DNA of 64,000 nt from Acidobacteriota bacterium. GTDB taxonomy: Bacteria; Acidobacteriota; Thermoanaerobaculia; Thermoanaerobaculales; Thermoanaerobaculaceae. The stretch spans positions 62,001 to 126,000 of the forward strand of contig JACQZW010000024.1 in NCBI GenBank assembly GCA_016213675.1. The letters are read 5' to 3'. Shown here piece by piece: positions 43,299-52,732 of this stretch. The notes under the pieces were generated by a model. It was not told the DNA's origin. It saw nothing but the letters and a program-made list of their open reading frames with translations, and ran no database searches. Position 1 is the first letter of the stretch. Every line of letters starts with the position of its first letter. The translations under genes were made by a program, and so were the position numbers.

Positions 43299-44072
43299 TC
43301 AGTTCCTGTCGGATGACGCCGGCGGGCGCCCGACGCTCGCGGCGAGGAACTCGGCGAACGCCTCGAGGTACGTCTCGCCGCGTGCCGCGCCGGCCCCGGC
43401 GGGATCCCCGAGGACGCCGTTGGCGGTCAGGGCCGTCATGCCCTGCTCGAGGATGACCTTCACCTGCTCCTCGCCCAGCGGGCCGACGTACCCGGCCGCG
43501 AAGCGGTCGCGTCGCACCATGGCGGGCTCGAGGGCCAGCATCATCGAGGTCTCGTTCTCGCCCGCGTGCGCGCCCGCGTCACCCGGCGAGGTCCCGAAGC
43601 GCGCCGAGGTCCGCTCGCATAGGGCGGCGAACCCCAACAGGTCCGCGTAGCCGGTCACGACGACCCCGGGGTGGGCGGTCGGCGCCTCGTCGAGCACCTC
43701 CTGCACGGTGGAGAAGTTGCCGCCGTGGCTCGGGAGGATGACGATCCTGGCGAAGCCGCACGTGACGAGGCTGTCGACGTAGTCGCGGAGAATCGCCTTC
43801 AACGTCTGGCGCTTGAGGGAGATGGTCCCGCCGAACGCGAGGTGGTGCTCCGACACGCCGACCGGGATCGTCCGCGCCTGCAGCGCCCGACCGAGCCTGA
43901 GCGCGACGCGGTGCGCCAGGTCGTCGCCGATCCGGCTGTCGGTCATGGTCGGCAGGTGGGGCCCGTGTTGCTCCGTCGAGCCGACGGCGAACACCACGGT
44001 CGTGAACCCACCCTCGATGGCGGCCCTGATCTCGGGCCAGGTCATCTCTTCCATGCGGATGGTCGTCATCAT
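43299..44072 (-). CDS. Creatininase-family amidohydrolase
   Basis: 257 aa. The block VGSTEQHGPHLPTMTDSRIG supplies metal ligands (Glu, His, Asp), SHGGNFSTV a further site, and DAGAHAGENETSMML the His/Glu pair that completes the two-metal centre of creatininase-fold enzymes. The family includes creatininase, formamidase and mycofactocin MftE-type peptidases, so the substrate is not fixed. It is divergent from the M20 peptidase 130 bp away, which may act on the same class of amides. The start has GGGGGAGACCC upstream. Confidence 0.88.
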   Translation of the reverse strand: MMTTIRMEEMTWPEIRAAIEGGFTTVVFAVGSTEQHGPHLPTMTDSRIGDDLAHRVALRLGRALQARTIPVGVSEHHLAFGGTISLKRQTLKAILRDYVDSLVTCGFARIVILPSHGGNFSTVQEVLDEAPTAHPGVVVTGYADLLGFAALCERTSARFGTSPGDAGAHAGENETSMMLALEPAMVRRDRFAAGYVGPLGEEQVKVILEQGMTALTANGVLGDPAGAGAARGETYLEAFAEFLAASVGRPPASSDRN

Positions 44073-44202
44073 CGGGTCTCCCCCCGAGCCTACGCACGGG
44101 CCGGCCCGAGGTTCGACACCCGGGCCGGCAGGCGCCGCGCAACCTGCGAACGTGCGGCTGCGTAGAGGACGTGAAGGCGTTCCGAACCGCCAAGGAGAAC
44201 CC

Positions 44203-45429
44203 ATGCACGACGCCATCCTTGCCCGTATCGACTCGTTCGCCGACTGGGCCGTCGAGCTGCAGCGCGGCCTCACGTCCATTCCGGCCTTGAGCCCCGACAA
44301 CGGCGGCGACGGCGAGCTGGCCAAGACCGAGTGGTTGCAGGCCGAGCTCGGCAAGCTCGCCTTCGACAGCATCGAGCGCTTCGACGCGCCCGACCCGAGG
44401 GCCGCCGGCGGCGTCCGCCCGAACCTGGTCGCGCGCCTGCGCGGCGCCTCGTCGGCCCGCACCCTGTGGATCATGTCGCACCTCGACATCGTGCCCCCCG
44501 GCGACCTCTCGAAGTGGCACGGCGATCCCTACGTGCTGCGGGTCGAGGACGGCAGGCTGTTCGGCCGCGGCGTCGAGGACAACCAGCAGGCCGTGGTCTC
44601 CAGCCTGCTGGTGGCGCGCACCTTCATCGAGGAGGGCGTGCAGCCCCCGGTCGACCTCGCGCTGCTGTTCTGTGCCGACGAGGAGACGGGTTCGCACTAC
44701 GGCGCGCACTACCTCGCCGATCACCACCCCGGGCTGTTCGGGCCGGCCGACATGTTCCTCGTCCCCGACGCCGGCCAACCCGATGGCTCTCTCGTCGAGG
44801 TGGCCGAGAAGTCGATCTGGTGGCTCAGGGTCCGCACTACCGGCGTGCAGTGCCACGCCTCGACCCCGGAGCTCGGCGTCAACGCGTTCCGCGCCGCCTC
44901 CGCCCTGGTCTCCAGCCTCGGATCGCTCTACACCACGTTCGGCGCCGTCGACCCGGTGTTCGCCCCGCCGATCAGCACCTTCGAGCCGACGAAGAAGGAG
45001 GCGAACGTCCCGAACATCAACACCCTCCCCGGGGACGACGTCTTCTACGTCGACTGTCGCGTCCTGCCGTGCGTTCCGCTCGCCGAGGTCGAGGCCGAGA
45101 TCCGCCGGCTGGCCGGGGAAGTGGAGCAGGCGTGGGGCGTCAGCATCGCCCTGGAGGACGTCCAGCGCGCCCAGGCCGCTCCGCCGACCAGCCTCGACAG
45201 CGACGTCGTGAGGACCCTGCTCGCCGCCGTCAAGGAGGTCCACGGCATCACGCCGGAGCCGCGCGGGATCGGCGGCGGCACTGTCGCTGCCGTGTTCCGG
45301 CAGCTCGGCTTGCCGGCCGTTGTCTACTCGCGCCTCGAGGAGACCGCGCACCAGCCCAACGAGTCGTGCCTGCTGGAGAACGTGATCTCCGACGCCAAGG
45401 TCTTCGCCCTCACGGCCCTCGGCGCCTGA
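44203..45429 (+). CDS. M20-family metallopeptidase
   Basis: 408 aa cytoplasmic dipeptidase or amidase of the ArgE/DapE/CPG2 family. Metal ligands and catalytic residues are visible in MSHLDIVPPGD, GRGVEDNQQ and CADEETGSH, plus a His in ETAHQPNE near the C-terminus; the dimerisation domain lies at about 195-305. The start follows AAGGAGAACCC. Its final 35 codons and 11 bp beyond the stop recur at 61155-61273 as a direct repeat, so the gene marks the left edge of the 45.4-61.3 kb interval. Confidence 0.92.
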   Translation: MHDAILARIDSFADWAVELQRGLTSIPALSPDNGGDGELAKTEWLQAELGKLAFDSIERFDAPDPRAAGGVRPNLVARLRGASSARTLWIMSHLDIVPPGDLSKWHGDPYVLRVEDGRLFGRGVEDNQQAVVSSLLVARTFIEEGVQPPVDLALLFCADEETGSHYGAHYLADHHPGLFGPADMFLVPDAGQPDGSLVEVAEKSIWWLRVRTTGVQCHASTPELGVNAFRAASALVSSLGSLYTTFGAVDPVFAPPISTFEPTKKEANVPNINTLPGDDVFYVDCRVLPCVPLAEVEAEIRRLAGEVEQAWGVSIALEDVQRAQAAPPTSLDSDVVRTLLAAVKEVHGITPEPRGIGGGTVAAVFRQLGLPAVVYSRLEETAHQPNESCLLENVISDAKVFALTALGA

Positions 45430-45440
45430 CGGGCGGCGGG
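45322..45440 (+). repeat. Left 119-bp direct repeat (3' end of M20 gene)
   Basis: It runs from GTCTACTCGCGCCTCGAGG to the GACGGGCGGCGGG just after the stop codon. The copy at 61155-61273 differs at three positions, all third codon positions that do not change the residue (Pro, Leu, Ala codons). The two copies are 15.8 kb apart in the same orientation. Confidence 0.9.
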
Positions 45441-45865
45441 TGCCACCCCCGCGGTTGGCGCAGTCCCGTTCCCCAGGTTTCCGCCGCCTGGGCCTGTGGC
45501 GCCACTTCAACCCCGACGGCATCGGCCAGGCAAAGCCGCTGCTGCTGGGTGCAGCCGACGAGGGGACCGCGAGGTAGCGACCGGACTGCCCTCGCCCTCG
45601 TGCTGGCCGCGGCGCAGGATGGAACCGCCGGAAGTCGCGGCGAAACGTACGCGCGGCACGTCTCTCATTCCGCGTCAAACGAACCTTGGAGAACAAAGCA
45701 CCCGGTGTCGCGGGTCGTGCTTGACCTGCCCGTCCAGGATCTGGACGACTCGTCTGGTGCCTGGACGCAGTTCGTGGTTCCTGAGCGTAGTAGAACATCC
45801 AAACAATCACATAAATAACTGCGATGGATGGTCTTAGTGTCACTCACGTCAGCTCTCTCCGGGCG
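45441..45865. other. Intergenic region after the left direct repeat
   Basis: No intact gene. A frame from about 45486 to 45577 reads RLGLWRHFNPDGIGQAKPL and ends at TAG; it looks protein-like and may be a gene remnant, but I cannot name it. The stretch 45785-45840 is unusually A+T-rich (CACATAAATAACTGC) for this window. Confidence 0.35.
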
Positions 45866-45881
45866 TGGCACGGGCCGTGCT
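45866..45881 (+). promoter_or_regulatory. Sigma-54 promoter upstream of the subtilisin-like gene
   Basis: TGGCACGGGCCGTGCT matches the consensus TGGCACG-N4-TTGCW at every position but one (G for the first T of the -12 block), with exact spacing between the GG and GC pairs. It places the transcript start near 45892, about 50 bp before the ATG at 45942. An NtrC-type activator gene is 2.9 kb downstream. Confidence 0.6.
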
Positions 45882-45941
45882 CTCCCTCCGGGTGAGAAAG
45901 CCGCATGGACGACGCGGCGCCTCAGGGAAAGGGGAACGACC

Positions 45942-47423
45942 ATGAGACATGCAGCCACTCTCGCCACCTTGATGATGACCACAAGCCTTCTCGCCTGGGC
46001 AGACGGTCCCGTGGTCAGGGCTGATGACCCGATCCCCAACCGCTACATCGTGGTCCTTGTCGATGCGGCCCCGGATGCGGACGGCCAGGTCGCACCGAGC
46101 GGCCCCCGGGTTGATGGTCTCGCCTCGACGCTGGCGCAGCGCCACGGCGGTCGCGTGCACCGCAGCTTCAAGAGCGCGCTGCAGGGCTTCGTGATCGAGG
46201 CCACTGCCGACGAGGCCGCCTACCTCGCCATGGATGAATCAGTGGCGTTCGTGGAGGAGGATGGCCGGGTGAGTCTGGCCGGAACGCAGAGTGCTCCTCC
46301 TTCCTGGGGTCTGGACCGGGTCGACCAGCACGCCACGCCTTTCGACGGCGTCTACACCTACAACAACCTCGGCGCGGGCGTGGACGTCTACGTGATCGAC
46401 AGCGGAATCCGCAGCACTCACGTCGACTTCGGCGGTCGGGTGGACACCTCCAAGGCGTTCACGACCATCGACGACGGCCGCGGAACCGACGACTGCAACG
46501 GGCACGGCACCATCGTGGCCGGGATCATCGGCGGCGAGAACCATGGCGTCGCAAAGAGTGTGACCCTGCATCCGGTGCGCGTCGTGGGTTGCGACGGCTT
46601 CGCCACCCTGTCCGACGTTGTGGCCGGTGTCGACTGGGTCACGACCCAGCATCCGGCGCCTGCTCCGCGCAAGAAGGGAACGCCCCCACCTCCGCCTCTG
46701 CCGCCGGCCGTCGCCAACTTCAGCCTCTCGACCCCCGGCTCTCTGGCGCTCGACACCGCAATCCACAACTCGATCAACGCGGGCGTGGTCTACGTCGTGG
46801 CGGCCGGCAACAACACCGGCGATGCGTGCAACTACTCGCCCGGCCGGTTGAGCGACGCCATCACCGTTGGCGCCAGCAACGACGCTGACAACGTGTGGGT
46901 CTCGTCCAACGGCGGGAGCTGCGTCGATCTGTTTGCTCCGGGCGTCGCGATCACCTCAACCTTCATCCTGAGCGACACCAGCACGGTATCGATGACCGGC
47001 ACCTCGGCTGCGGCTCCGCACGTGGCGGGAACGGCAGCGCTGTACCTGGCGGCCAACCCGACTTCCACACCGGCCACGGTGGAGGGGGCGATTCGTAACG
47101 CCGCCACGACCGATGCCCTCGCGGTGCTTCCGCCTTCGACCGCCAACCGCCTGCTCTACTCCGCCTTCGCCGGTCTCGACGCGCCGCCGGTGGCCGGCTT
47201 CACCTATAGCTGCCGGAGCCGGCGGTGCAGCTTCAACGGAAGCCCATCCACCGACGACCGTGGGATCGCCGGCTTTGCCTGGAGCTTCGGCGACGGGGCG
47301 TCGGGCTCGGGTGCGACGATCACCCACTCGTTCCCGTCCTCGCCGGCCTCCTTCTCGGTCACCCTGACGGTCACTGATACTGCGGGCCAGTCCTCCTCCG
47401 CCCTGAAGGCACTGCAGTTCTAA
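45942..47423 (+). CDS. Secreted subtilisin-like (S8, proteinase K type) protease with PKD domain
   Basis: 493 aa: signal peptide (ending LLAWADG), inhibitor I9 propeptide (RYIVVLVDAAPD to VAFVEEDGRV, ~residues 30-105), S8 catalytic domain with Asp153 (VIDSG), His188 (NGHGT), the oxyanion Asn in VVAAGNN and Ser355 (GTSAAAPH), then a C-terminal PKD domain (GSPSTDDRGIAGFAWSFGDG). A Pro-rich insert (GTPPPPPLPP) sits in the catalytic domain. It is made as a zymogen and secreted. AAGGGGAACG precedes the ATG. A sigma-54 promoter lies upstream and a strong terminator follows, so it is probably transcribed alone. Confidence 0.92.
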   Translation: MRHAATLATLMMTTSLLAWADGPVVRADDPIPNRYIVVLVDAAPDADGQVAPSGPRVDGLASTLAQRHGGRVHRSFKSALQGFVIEATADEAAYLAMDESVAFVEEDGRVSLAGTQSAPPSWGLDRVDQHATPFDGVYTYNNLGAGVDVYVIDSGIRSTHVDFGGRVDTSKAFTTIDDGRGTDDCNGHGTIVAGIIGGENHGVAKSVTLHPVRVVGCDGFATLSDVVAGVDWVTTQHPAPAPRKKGTPPPPPLPPAVANFSLSTPGSLALDTAIHNSINAGVVYVVAAGNNTGDACNYSPGRLSDAITVGASNDADNVWVSSNGGSCVDLFAPGVAITSTFILSDTSTVSMTGTSAAAPHVAGTAALYLAANPTSTPATVEGAIRNAATTDALAVLPPSTANRLLYSAFAGLDAPPVAGFTYSCRSRRCSFNGSPSTDDRGIAGFAWSFGDGASGSGATITHSFPSSPASFSVTLTVTDTAGQSSSALKALQF

Positions 47424-47456
47424 GCCCTTTCCCATGGCAGTCCTGGGTTCCCTTTC

Positions 47457-47490
47457 GGGGCCGGCCGCGACGCCGGCCCCGCCCTTATTC
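47457..47490 (+). terminator. Hairpin terminator after the subtilisin-like gene
   Basis: A perfect 9-bp stem GGGGCCGGC (47457-47465) / GCCGGCCCC (47472-47480) with a 6-nt loop, followed by GCCCTTATT. It separates the protease gene from the two-component genes. Confidence 0.7.
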
Positions 47491-47598
47491 CTGGAGCATT
47501 GCGCTCTGATCTCCCTGACCCGTGTCTGGACCCGGGCTTGACATGCGGGGACCCCGACGGGTCGAGGGCCGGCACACAGCGGCTATCATGAAGAGGTG

Positions 47599-48753
47599 AT
47601 GCCAGTGGACCCGCGGCCGGAAGAGGCCGAACCCGCTCGCGAGCAGCCTATCGGAAACGGAGACACTCTCCCCAAGCTGCTGGCGCACGCGGCGGCAGAG
47701 TGGCGGGCCACCTTCGACGCCATCGCCTCTCCGATCATCATCCTCGATGGCGAAGCCCGAGTGCGACGCCTGAACCGCGCCGCGCGGGATCTCACCAGCC
47801 TGGAGTACCAGGAGATCATCGGGCGCCACGTGGCCGAGGTCGGCGGGGGCCGGCTGTGCGATTCAGCCGCCGAACTCGCCGGGCGTGCCGTGAACGATCG
47901 CGGAATGCTCTCTCTCGAAGTGGTGGACGCCGAGCGGAGAACTATCTGGGATGTGGCCGCTCACTACTCTGATGGCAACCCTGAGGCTCCAAGCCCGCAA
48001 GTGATCATCGTGGCGCGCGATATCACCAGGCTGGCGGAGCTCCAGGAGTCGCTGAGGCGAAGCGAGACCCTCGCCGCCCTCGGCTCGTTGGTGGCGGGAG
48101 TGGTTCATCAGGTGCGGAACCCGCTCTTTGGCGTATCCGCGGCGGTGGATGCGCTCGAGTCGAGATTCGGGGATCGTCCCGAACTCGTGAGGTACGTCGA
48201 GGCCTTGCGCGATCCGGTTCGACGGCTGTCGCGCCTGCTCGACGGGCTGTTGAGCTACGGTCGCCCCGCTAGCCCCGAGAGGAAGCGCGTGGACCTCAGC
48301 GGCACGGTCGCTGCGGCATGCCGGTCCTGCGAGGTCTTGAAGGGCAGGCACGGAGTCGTTCTGGAAACGGCGCTTCACGAGCCGGCAGCGGTGGTCTTGG
48401 CGGACCGGGATCGCCTCCTTGAGGCGCTGGCCAATGTCATCGAGAACGCCATCGAGAACAGCCCGCGCGGTGGACGGGTGGTGGTGGAGCTCGCCACCGA
48501 GGTCGACGGAGGACGGAGTTGGTACGTCTGCCGGGTGCGGGATGAGGGTCCGGGCTTCCAGGATGAGGACCTGCCGCGCCTCGGCGAGCCCTTCTTCGTT
48601 CGTCGCCACGGGGGAACAGGCCTGGGGCTGGCGGTGACCCGGCGGATCGTCGACGACGCCGGAGGTTCCCTGCGGTTTGCGAACACTAGCGGGGGCGGGG
48701 CGGAGGTGACGATTCGACTCCCGGTGTCTCCTGGCGGCGCCCTGGGGAGCTGA
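47599..48753 (+). CDS. NtrB-type sensor histidine kinase
   Basis: 384 aa, soluble (no membrane helix or signal). A PAS domain covers about residues 35-145 (TFDAIASPIIILDGEARVRR). The phosphoacceptor block GVVHQVRNPLFG has His170 in the HxxRNPL form of NtrB-like kinases; the ATPase domain has the N box NVIENAIENSP, G1 DEGPGF and G2 GGTGLGLAV. The stop is 3 bp from the start of the NtrC-type regulator, so this is a cognate pair. ATG 47599 was preferred to the overlapping GTG 47596. The signal sensed is unknown. Confidence 0.92.
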   Translation: MPVDPRPEEAEPAREQPIGNGDTLPKLLAHAAAEWRATFDAIASPIIILDGEARVRRLNRAARDLTSLEYQEIIGRHVAEVGGGRLCDSAAELAGRAVNDRGMLSLEVVDAERRTIWDVAAHYSDGNPEAPSPQVIIVARDITRLAELQESLRRSETLAALGSLVAGVVHQVRNPLFGVSAAVDALESRFGDRPELVRYVEALRDPVRRLSRLLDGLLSYGRPASPERKRVDLSGTVAAACRSCEVLKGRHGVVLETALHEPAAVVLADRDRLLEALANVIENAIENSPRGGRVVVELATEVDGGRSWYVCRVRDEGPGFQDEDLPRLGEPFFVRRHGGTGLGLAVTRRIVDDAGGSLRFANTSGGGAEVTIRLPVSPGGALGS

Positions 48754-48756
48754 CCA

Positions 48757-50103
48757 GTGCGAAAGCCCAAGGTCCTGATCGTCGACGACGACCCGGCCAT
48801 CCGGTTTGGGATGGGAGAGTACCTGGAGTTCGAAGGCTTCGATGTGAGCGAGGCAGCCGACTGCGAGGGAGCCCTGCAGTCGTTCACAGCCGTTCGCCCT
48901 GACATGGCGATCCTGGACTACTCCTTGCCGGACGGGAACGCTCTCGGTTTGCTCCCCCGCCTCCAACAAGTCGACTGCACGGTGCCGCTGCTCATCCTGA
49001 CCGGCCACGGCTCGATCGATCTGGCGGTGCAGGCGATCAAGTTGGGTGCAGAGCAATTCCTGACCAAACCCGTGGAGCTTCCGGCCCTGTTGGCGGTTCT
49101 CAGGCGTCTCATCGAGAACCAGCGAAACCGCCGCACCCAGGCCGCTCGAGAGTCGCTCTCGGCCCGTGAGGAGATCTCGCCGTTCGTGGGCGGCTCGGCC
49201 GCCATTCGCCGCCTCGCCGACGAGGCGCGTCGCATCGCGGCGGTCGAGAGCCCGGTCCTGATCCAGGGAGAAACCGGCAGCGGCAAGGGGGTGCTCGCCC
49301 ATTGGCTGCACAGGAACGGTCCCCGGGCCGCCGAGGCCTTCGTGGACCTGAACTGCGCCGGGCTCAGCCGCGAGTTCCTCGAGACAGAGCTCTTCGGCCA
49401 CGAACGAGGCGCCTTCACGGGTGCCGTCAACCGAAAGACAGGTCTGCTGGAGGTGGCCGACCGTGGCACGGTCTTCCTGGACGAGGTCGGGGACATCGAA
49501 CAGAGCGTCCAGCCGAAGCTGCTCAAGGTCCTCGAGGAGAAGCAATTCAGGAGGATGGGCGAAGTCCGGGACCGCGTCGTCGATATCCGTTTGATCGCCG
49601 CGTCGCACCGAGACCTCCAGGCGCGCGTGAGAGAGGGGTTCTTCAGGGCCGACCTCTACTTTCGCATCTCCACCGTGCCTTTGCGCATCCCACCTCTCCG
49701 AGATCGGGTGGAAGACATCCTTCCTCTCGCCACCACGCTGCTCGAACGACTCGCCTCGGATCTCGGAAGGCCACGCCTGTCCATCGCCCCGGACGCTGCT
49801 CGCGCCCTCGAGGAGTATCGCTGGCCGGGGAACATCCGTGAGCTCCGGAACGTGCTCGAACGGGCCGTGCTCCTTTCCGATCGGGAGGAGTTCCACCGGG
49901 CCGATCTGCGGTTCGAGCCGCTGTCCCAGGTCGTGGAGGCCGTCGCCAACCTCACGTTGGAAGAGGTCGAGCGACAGCATATCGAGAGGATCCTGGCTCT
50001 TGAGGGGGGGCGTGTGCCGGCGGCCGCGGCCAAGCTCGGTATTCCGAGGAGCACGCTCTACGAGAAGCTGAAGCGTTACGGACTCCGGTCGGTTCAAGAC
50101 TGA
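48757..50103 (+). CDS. NtrC-family sigma-54-dependent response regulator
   Basis: 448 aa. The receiver (1-120) has VDDDPA, the phosphoacceptor Asp in MAILDYSLPDG and Lys in FLTKPVE. The AAA+ domain (~145-380) has Walker A GETGSGKG, the sigma-54 contact loop GAFTGA intact, and Walker B TVFLDEVG. The Fis-type DNA-binding helix-turn-helix (AAAAKLGIPRSTLYEKLKRY) ends the chain. It should activate sigma-54 promoters when phosphorylated by the kinase directly upstream. The only good sigma-54 site I found in this interval precedes the subtilisin-like gene. The start is GTG 48757. Confidence 0.93.
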   Translation: MRKPKVLIVDDDPAIRFGMGEYLEFEGFDVSEAADCEGALQSFTAVRPDMAILDYSLPDGNALGLLPRLQQVDCTVPLLILTGHGSIDLAVQAIKLGAEQFLTKPVELPALLAVLRRLIENQRNRRTQAARESLSAREEISPFVGGSAAIRRLADEARRIAAVESPVLIQGETGSGKGVLAHWLHRNGPRAAEAFVDLNCAGLSREFLETELFGHERGAFTGAVNRKTGLLEVADRGTVFLDEVGDIEQSVQPKLLKVLEEKQFRRMGEVRDRVVDIRLIAASHRDLQARVREGFFRADLYFRISTVPLRIPPLRDRVEDILPLATTLLERLASDLGRPRLSIAPDAARALEEYRWPGNIRELRNVLERAVLLSDREEFHRADLRFEPLSQVVEAVANLTLEEVERQHIERILALEGGRVPAAAAKLGIPRSTLYEKLKRYGLRSVQD

Positions 50104-50404
50104 GCCAACCTCCCGGGCGTTGGCCGCTGCGAAGGCATCCGGGTCACGATTGGCGCTGTGGTCCCGCCCGGAACCTCCACGACGTGAGGTCGCGGAATGG
50201 TCCCTCTCGGGCCGGGGCGCCCCACTTGAGTCCGCGCTGGACCCTGCGCCGGGTGAACCAGGTGCGCATGTTGGTAGACTGACGTGACATGTGTGGCCTG
50301 CAAATCGTACCGGCGACAGCGACCGCCCCGTGCAGTTTCACGCAGACCCACGGCGGCGTCGGACGGTGGTCGCCCGAGTCGGCCCCGGCTCGATGTCGGG
50401 TGGA
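50104..50404. other. Intergenic region upstream of the BTAD regulator
   Basis: About 300 bp with no supported gene, no strong hairpin and no sigma-54 match. The BTAD gene's frame stays open back to 50291, but that part is Arg/Pro-rich and lacks coding character. Confidence 0.4.
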
Positions 50405-52732
50405 ATGATGCTGCGGTTCCTGCTGCTCGGCGGGTTCGAGGTGTGGCACAAGAGCCGCAAGCTCGACGGCTTCGAGTCGCGCAAGACCCGGGCCTTGCTG
50501 GCCTACCTGGCGCTCAAGCGCGGCCGCATGCTGAGCCGCGACCAACTCGCTGGCCTGCTGTGGCCCGAGGCCTCGAACGAGGCCGCACGCCGCAACATCA
50601 GGCAGGCACTCTACAACCTCAACTCGGTCCTGGCTGGAACTGGGGGAAGTTCCCCGATCCTGGTCGAGGCAGCGAGCGTGACCCTCGACCGGGGACCGCA
50701 GCTTTGGGTCGACGTCGAGGCCTTCAAGAAGGTCCTGGGCCAGGGCCGGGTGCCGGTCGCCACGGTGGCGACTCACGCCCTTTCCCAGGCGGCCAGTCTC
50801 TATCGTGGCGACCTGCTGGCGGGCTTCTTCGTGAGCGACAGTCCGGAGTTCGAGTCATGGATGACTGGCGAGCAGGAGCTCCTGAGGAGGCTGGCCCTCG
50901 AGGCACTCGACGCCTTGGCCGAGCGCAGTCTCGCTCGAGGTGAGCCGGCGCTTGGGATTCCATACGCTCGGCGCCTCGTGGCCATGGACCAGTTTGCCGA
51001 GCGTTCGCACAGGCTCCTCATGAGCCTGCTGGCGATGGCCGGCGAGCGGGCCGCCGCGCTGGCGCACTACCGGTCGCTCGAACAGCTCCTGCGGCAGGAG
51101 CTGGGCGTCGAGCCGCTCCCGGAAACGAAGGCGACGTACGCCGGGGTTCTGTCCGAGGCCTTGGCTGCGGCCACCGGACCAACGGTCGAGGCCAAGGCTG
51201 GTCCGGTCATCCCGCTCGTCGCGAGGGGAGACGCCTTTGCGAAGCTCTCGCAGACCTGGGCTACGGTTCTCGAGGGGCAGCCGCGGCTCACGCTCGTCGA
51301 GGGAGAAGAGGGCGTTGGCAAGACCAGGGTCATACGGTCTTTCCTCGACGCCGCGGCCGCCCAGCGCCCGAGCCTCGTGCTGGTCGGTAAGAGCGTCTCC
51401 CGCTTTCCGCAACTCCCATACCGCCCAGTCGTGCAAGCGCTGTCCCCGGCCTTGGGCGCCTCTGACGACGAACGCGAGAGCCTGGCTCGCAAGCTGCCCC
51501 CGGCGGCCCGGGCGGTGCTGGCGGCGCTCTTTCCGGGGCTGGGTCCCGCGCCCCGTTCCCGCTCGGGCCGCTCCCGTCCGCCCGCCGTACGACACGAGGT
51601 TCTCTTCGATGCGGTGGCGCTCCTCCTCCGACTGATCTCGCGGCGGCATGCCGGCTCAGGAGGATGCCAGCCAGTCGTGCTCTTTCTCGACGACCTGCAG
51701 TGGGCCGATGCGGATACGGTCGGGTTGATCCTCGCCCTGGCGGCTCGGCTGCGTGACATCCCGGTCTGGCTTTTGCTGGCCTGTCGCTGTGGCGACACGC
51801 AGACTCACGCCGGCCTCAGCCGGATCGTGGAGAGCCCGTCGTCTGCCGATCCCATCCAGCGGATCCACCTCGACAGGCTCGGGGTCGCCGATGTGCGCGA
51901 GATGGCGCGCGCGCTGGTCGGCGAGGAGGATGTACCTGGCCTCAAGAGCCTTCTGGTCCGCGGCGGCGATGGGCTGCCCATGAAGCTCGTCGCACTGGTC
52001 AACTCGCTGTGGGACGAGGGCAGGCTGAGTCCGACGAGAGCCGGCAGGGAAAAGTGGGTTTGCCGGGTTGGCCCCTCCGACAGCATGTGGTGTGAGCAGA
52101 CTCTCGACGACCTGATCCGGAGCCGAGTGGCCCGCCTGTCGAATTCGACCCGTCGGGTCGCCTCGTTGGCCTCGGTGCTCGGTCACGAGTTTGACGTCGA
52201 GCTGATTCTCAGGGCCGAGCCCGAGCACAAGGTGGTCGTCGAGGTCGCCCTGGACGCTCTCAGAAAGCGCTACCTGGTAAGGCACACGGCATCGGAATGG
52301 GTGCGGAGGGACCCGGAGGAGCGCGACCCAATCAACGGGGCCACCCGCCGCCTCGAGCGGTTCGACTTCGACCAGGACCGAATCCGCGAGGTCATCAGGG
52401 GAGAAATCAGTCCGCTCCGGCGCCAGGTTCTCCACCGGCAGGTCGCTCAAGCCCTCGAGTCCCTGTCGAACGACGACCTATTGGGCGTCGAGGAGGACCG
52501 CGCCTACCACCTCGTCGAGGCACGGGAATGGCGGCTGGCAGTCGGGGCCCTCCGCCGCGCCGGGGATCGGGCTCGCGACCAACTCGCCTTCTGCAGCGCT
52601 CGGTTGTCTTACGGGCGGGCCCTGGAGGCGGCCGGCGAGGTCGAACGTGATCTCGGGAAGGACCTCCCGCCGTCCCTGTCGTCGGAGGTCTTGAACGTGA
52701 AGAGGGCGCTGGCCGGAATGCCGTCCGAGTAG
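50405..52732 (+). CDS. BTAD-domain transcriptional regulator with AAA ATPase
   Basis: About 775 aa. The N-terminal ~95 residues are an OmpR/SARP-type winged helix (MLRFLLLGGFEVWHKSRKL), followed by the bacterial transcriptional activation domain (~100-245; YRGDLLAGFFVSDSPEFESW, RLLMSLLAMAGERAAALAHY). A linker leads to an AAA/STAND ATPase with Walker A EGEEGVGKTR and Walker B VVLFLDDLQWADAD. The usual C-terminal TPR array is short or absent. Such proteins control secondary metabolism or stress genes in other bacteria. Its place 4.4 kb before the lasso cluster makes it a candidate regulator (inference). Start codons at 50393, 50405 and 50408 are all possible. Confidence 0.87.
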   Translation: MMLRFLLLGGFEVWHKSRKLDGFESRKTRALLAYLALKRGRMLSRDQLAGLLWPEASNEAARRNIRQALYNLNSVLAGTGGSSPILVEAASVTLDRGPQLWVDVEAFKKVLGQGRVPVATVATHALSQAASLYRGDLLAGFFVSDSPEFESWMTGEQELLRRLALEALDALAERSLARGEPALGIPYARRLVAMDQFAERSHRLLMSLLAMAGERAAALAHYRSLEQLLRQELGVEPLPETKATYAGVLSEALAAATGPTVEAKAGPVIPLVARGDAFAKLSQTWATVLEGQPRLTLVEGEEGVGKTRVIRSFLDAAAAQRPSLVLVGKSVSRFPQLPYRPVVQALSPALGASDDERESLARKLPPAARAVLAALFPGLGPAPRSRSGRSRPPAVRHEVLFDAVALLLRLISRRHAGSGGCQPVVLFLDDLQWADADTVGLILALAARLRDIPVWLLLACRCGDTQTHAGLSRIVESPSSADPIQRIHLDRLGVADVREMARALVGEEDVPGLKSLLVRGGDGLPMKLVALVNSLWDEGRLSPTRAGREKWVCRVGPSDSMWCEQTLDDLIRSRVARLSNSTRRVASLASVLGHEFDVELILRAEPEHKVVVEVALDALRKRYLVRHTASEWVRRDPEERDPINGATRRLERFDFDQDRIREVIRGEISPLRRQVLHRQVAQALESLSNDDLLGVEEDRAYHLVEAREWRLAVGALRRAGDRARDQLAFCSARLSYGRALEAAGEVERDLGKDLPPSLSSEVLNVKRALAGMPSE

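Noticed and set aside
45942-47423. Subtilisin-like protease as the lasso leader peptidase
   Set aside because: It is secreted, 10 kb away and has its own promoter and terminator; the dedicated B2 peptidase with Cys127/His161 is in the cluster.
50284-50943. 219-codon frame overlapping the BTAD gene start
   Set aside because: Arg/Gly/Pro-rich out-of-frame shadow; the BTAD frame has recognisable winged-helix and BTAD blocks over the same bases.
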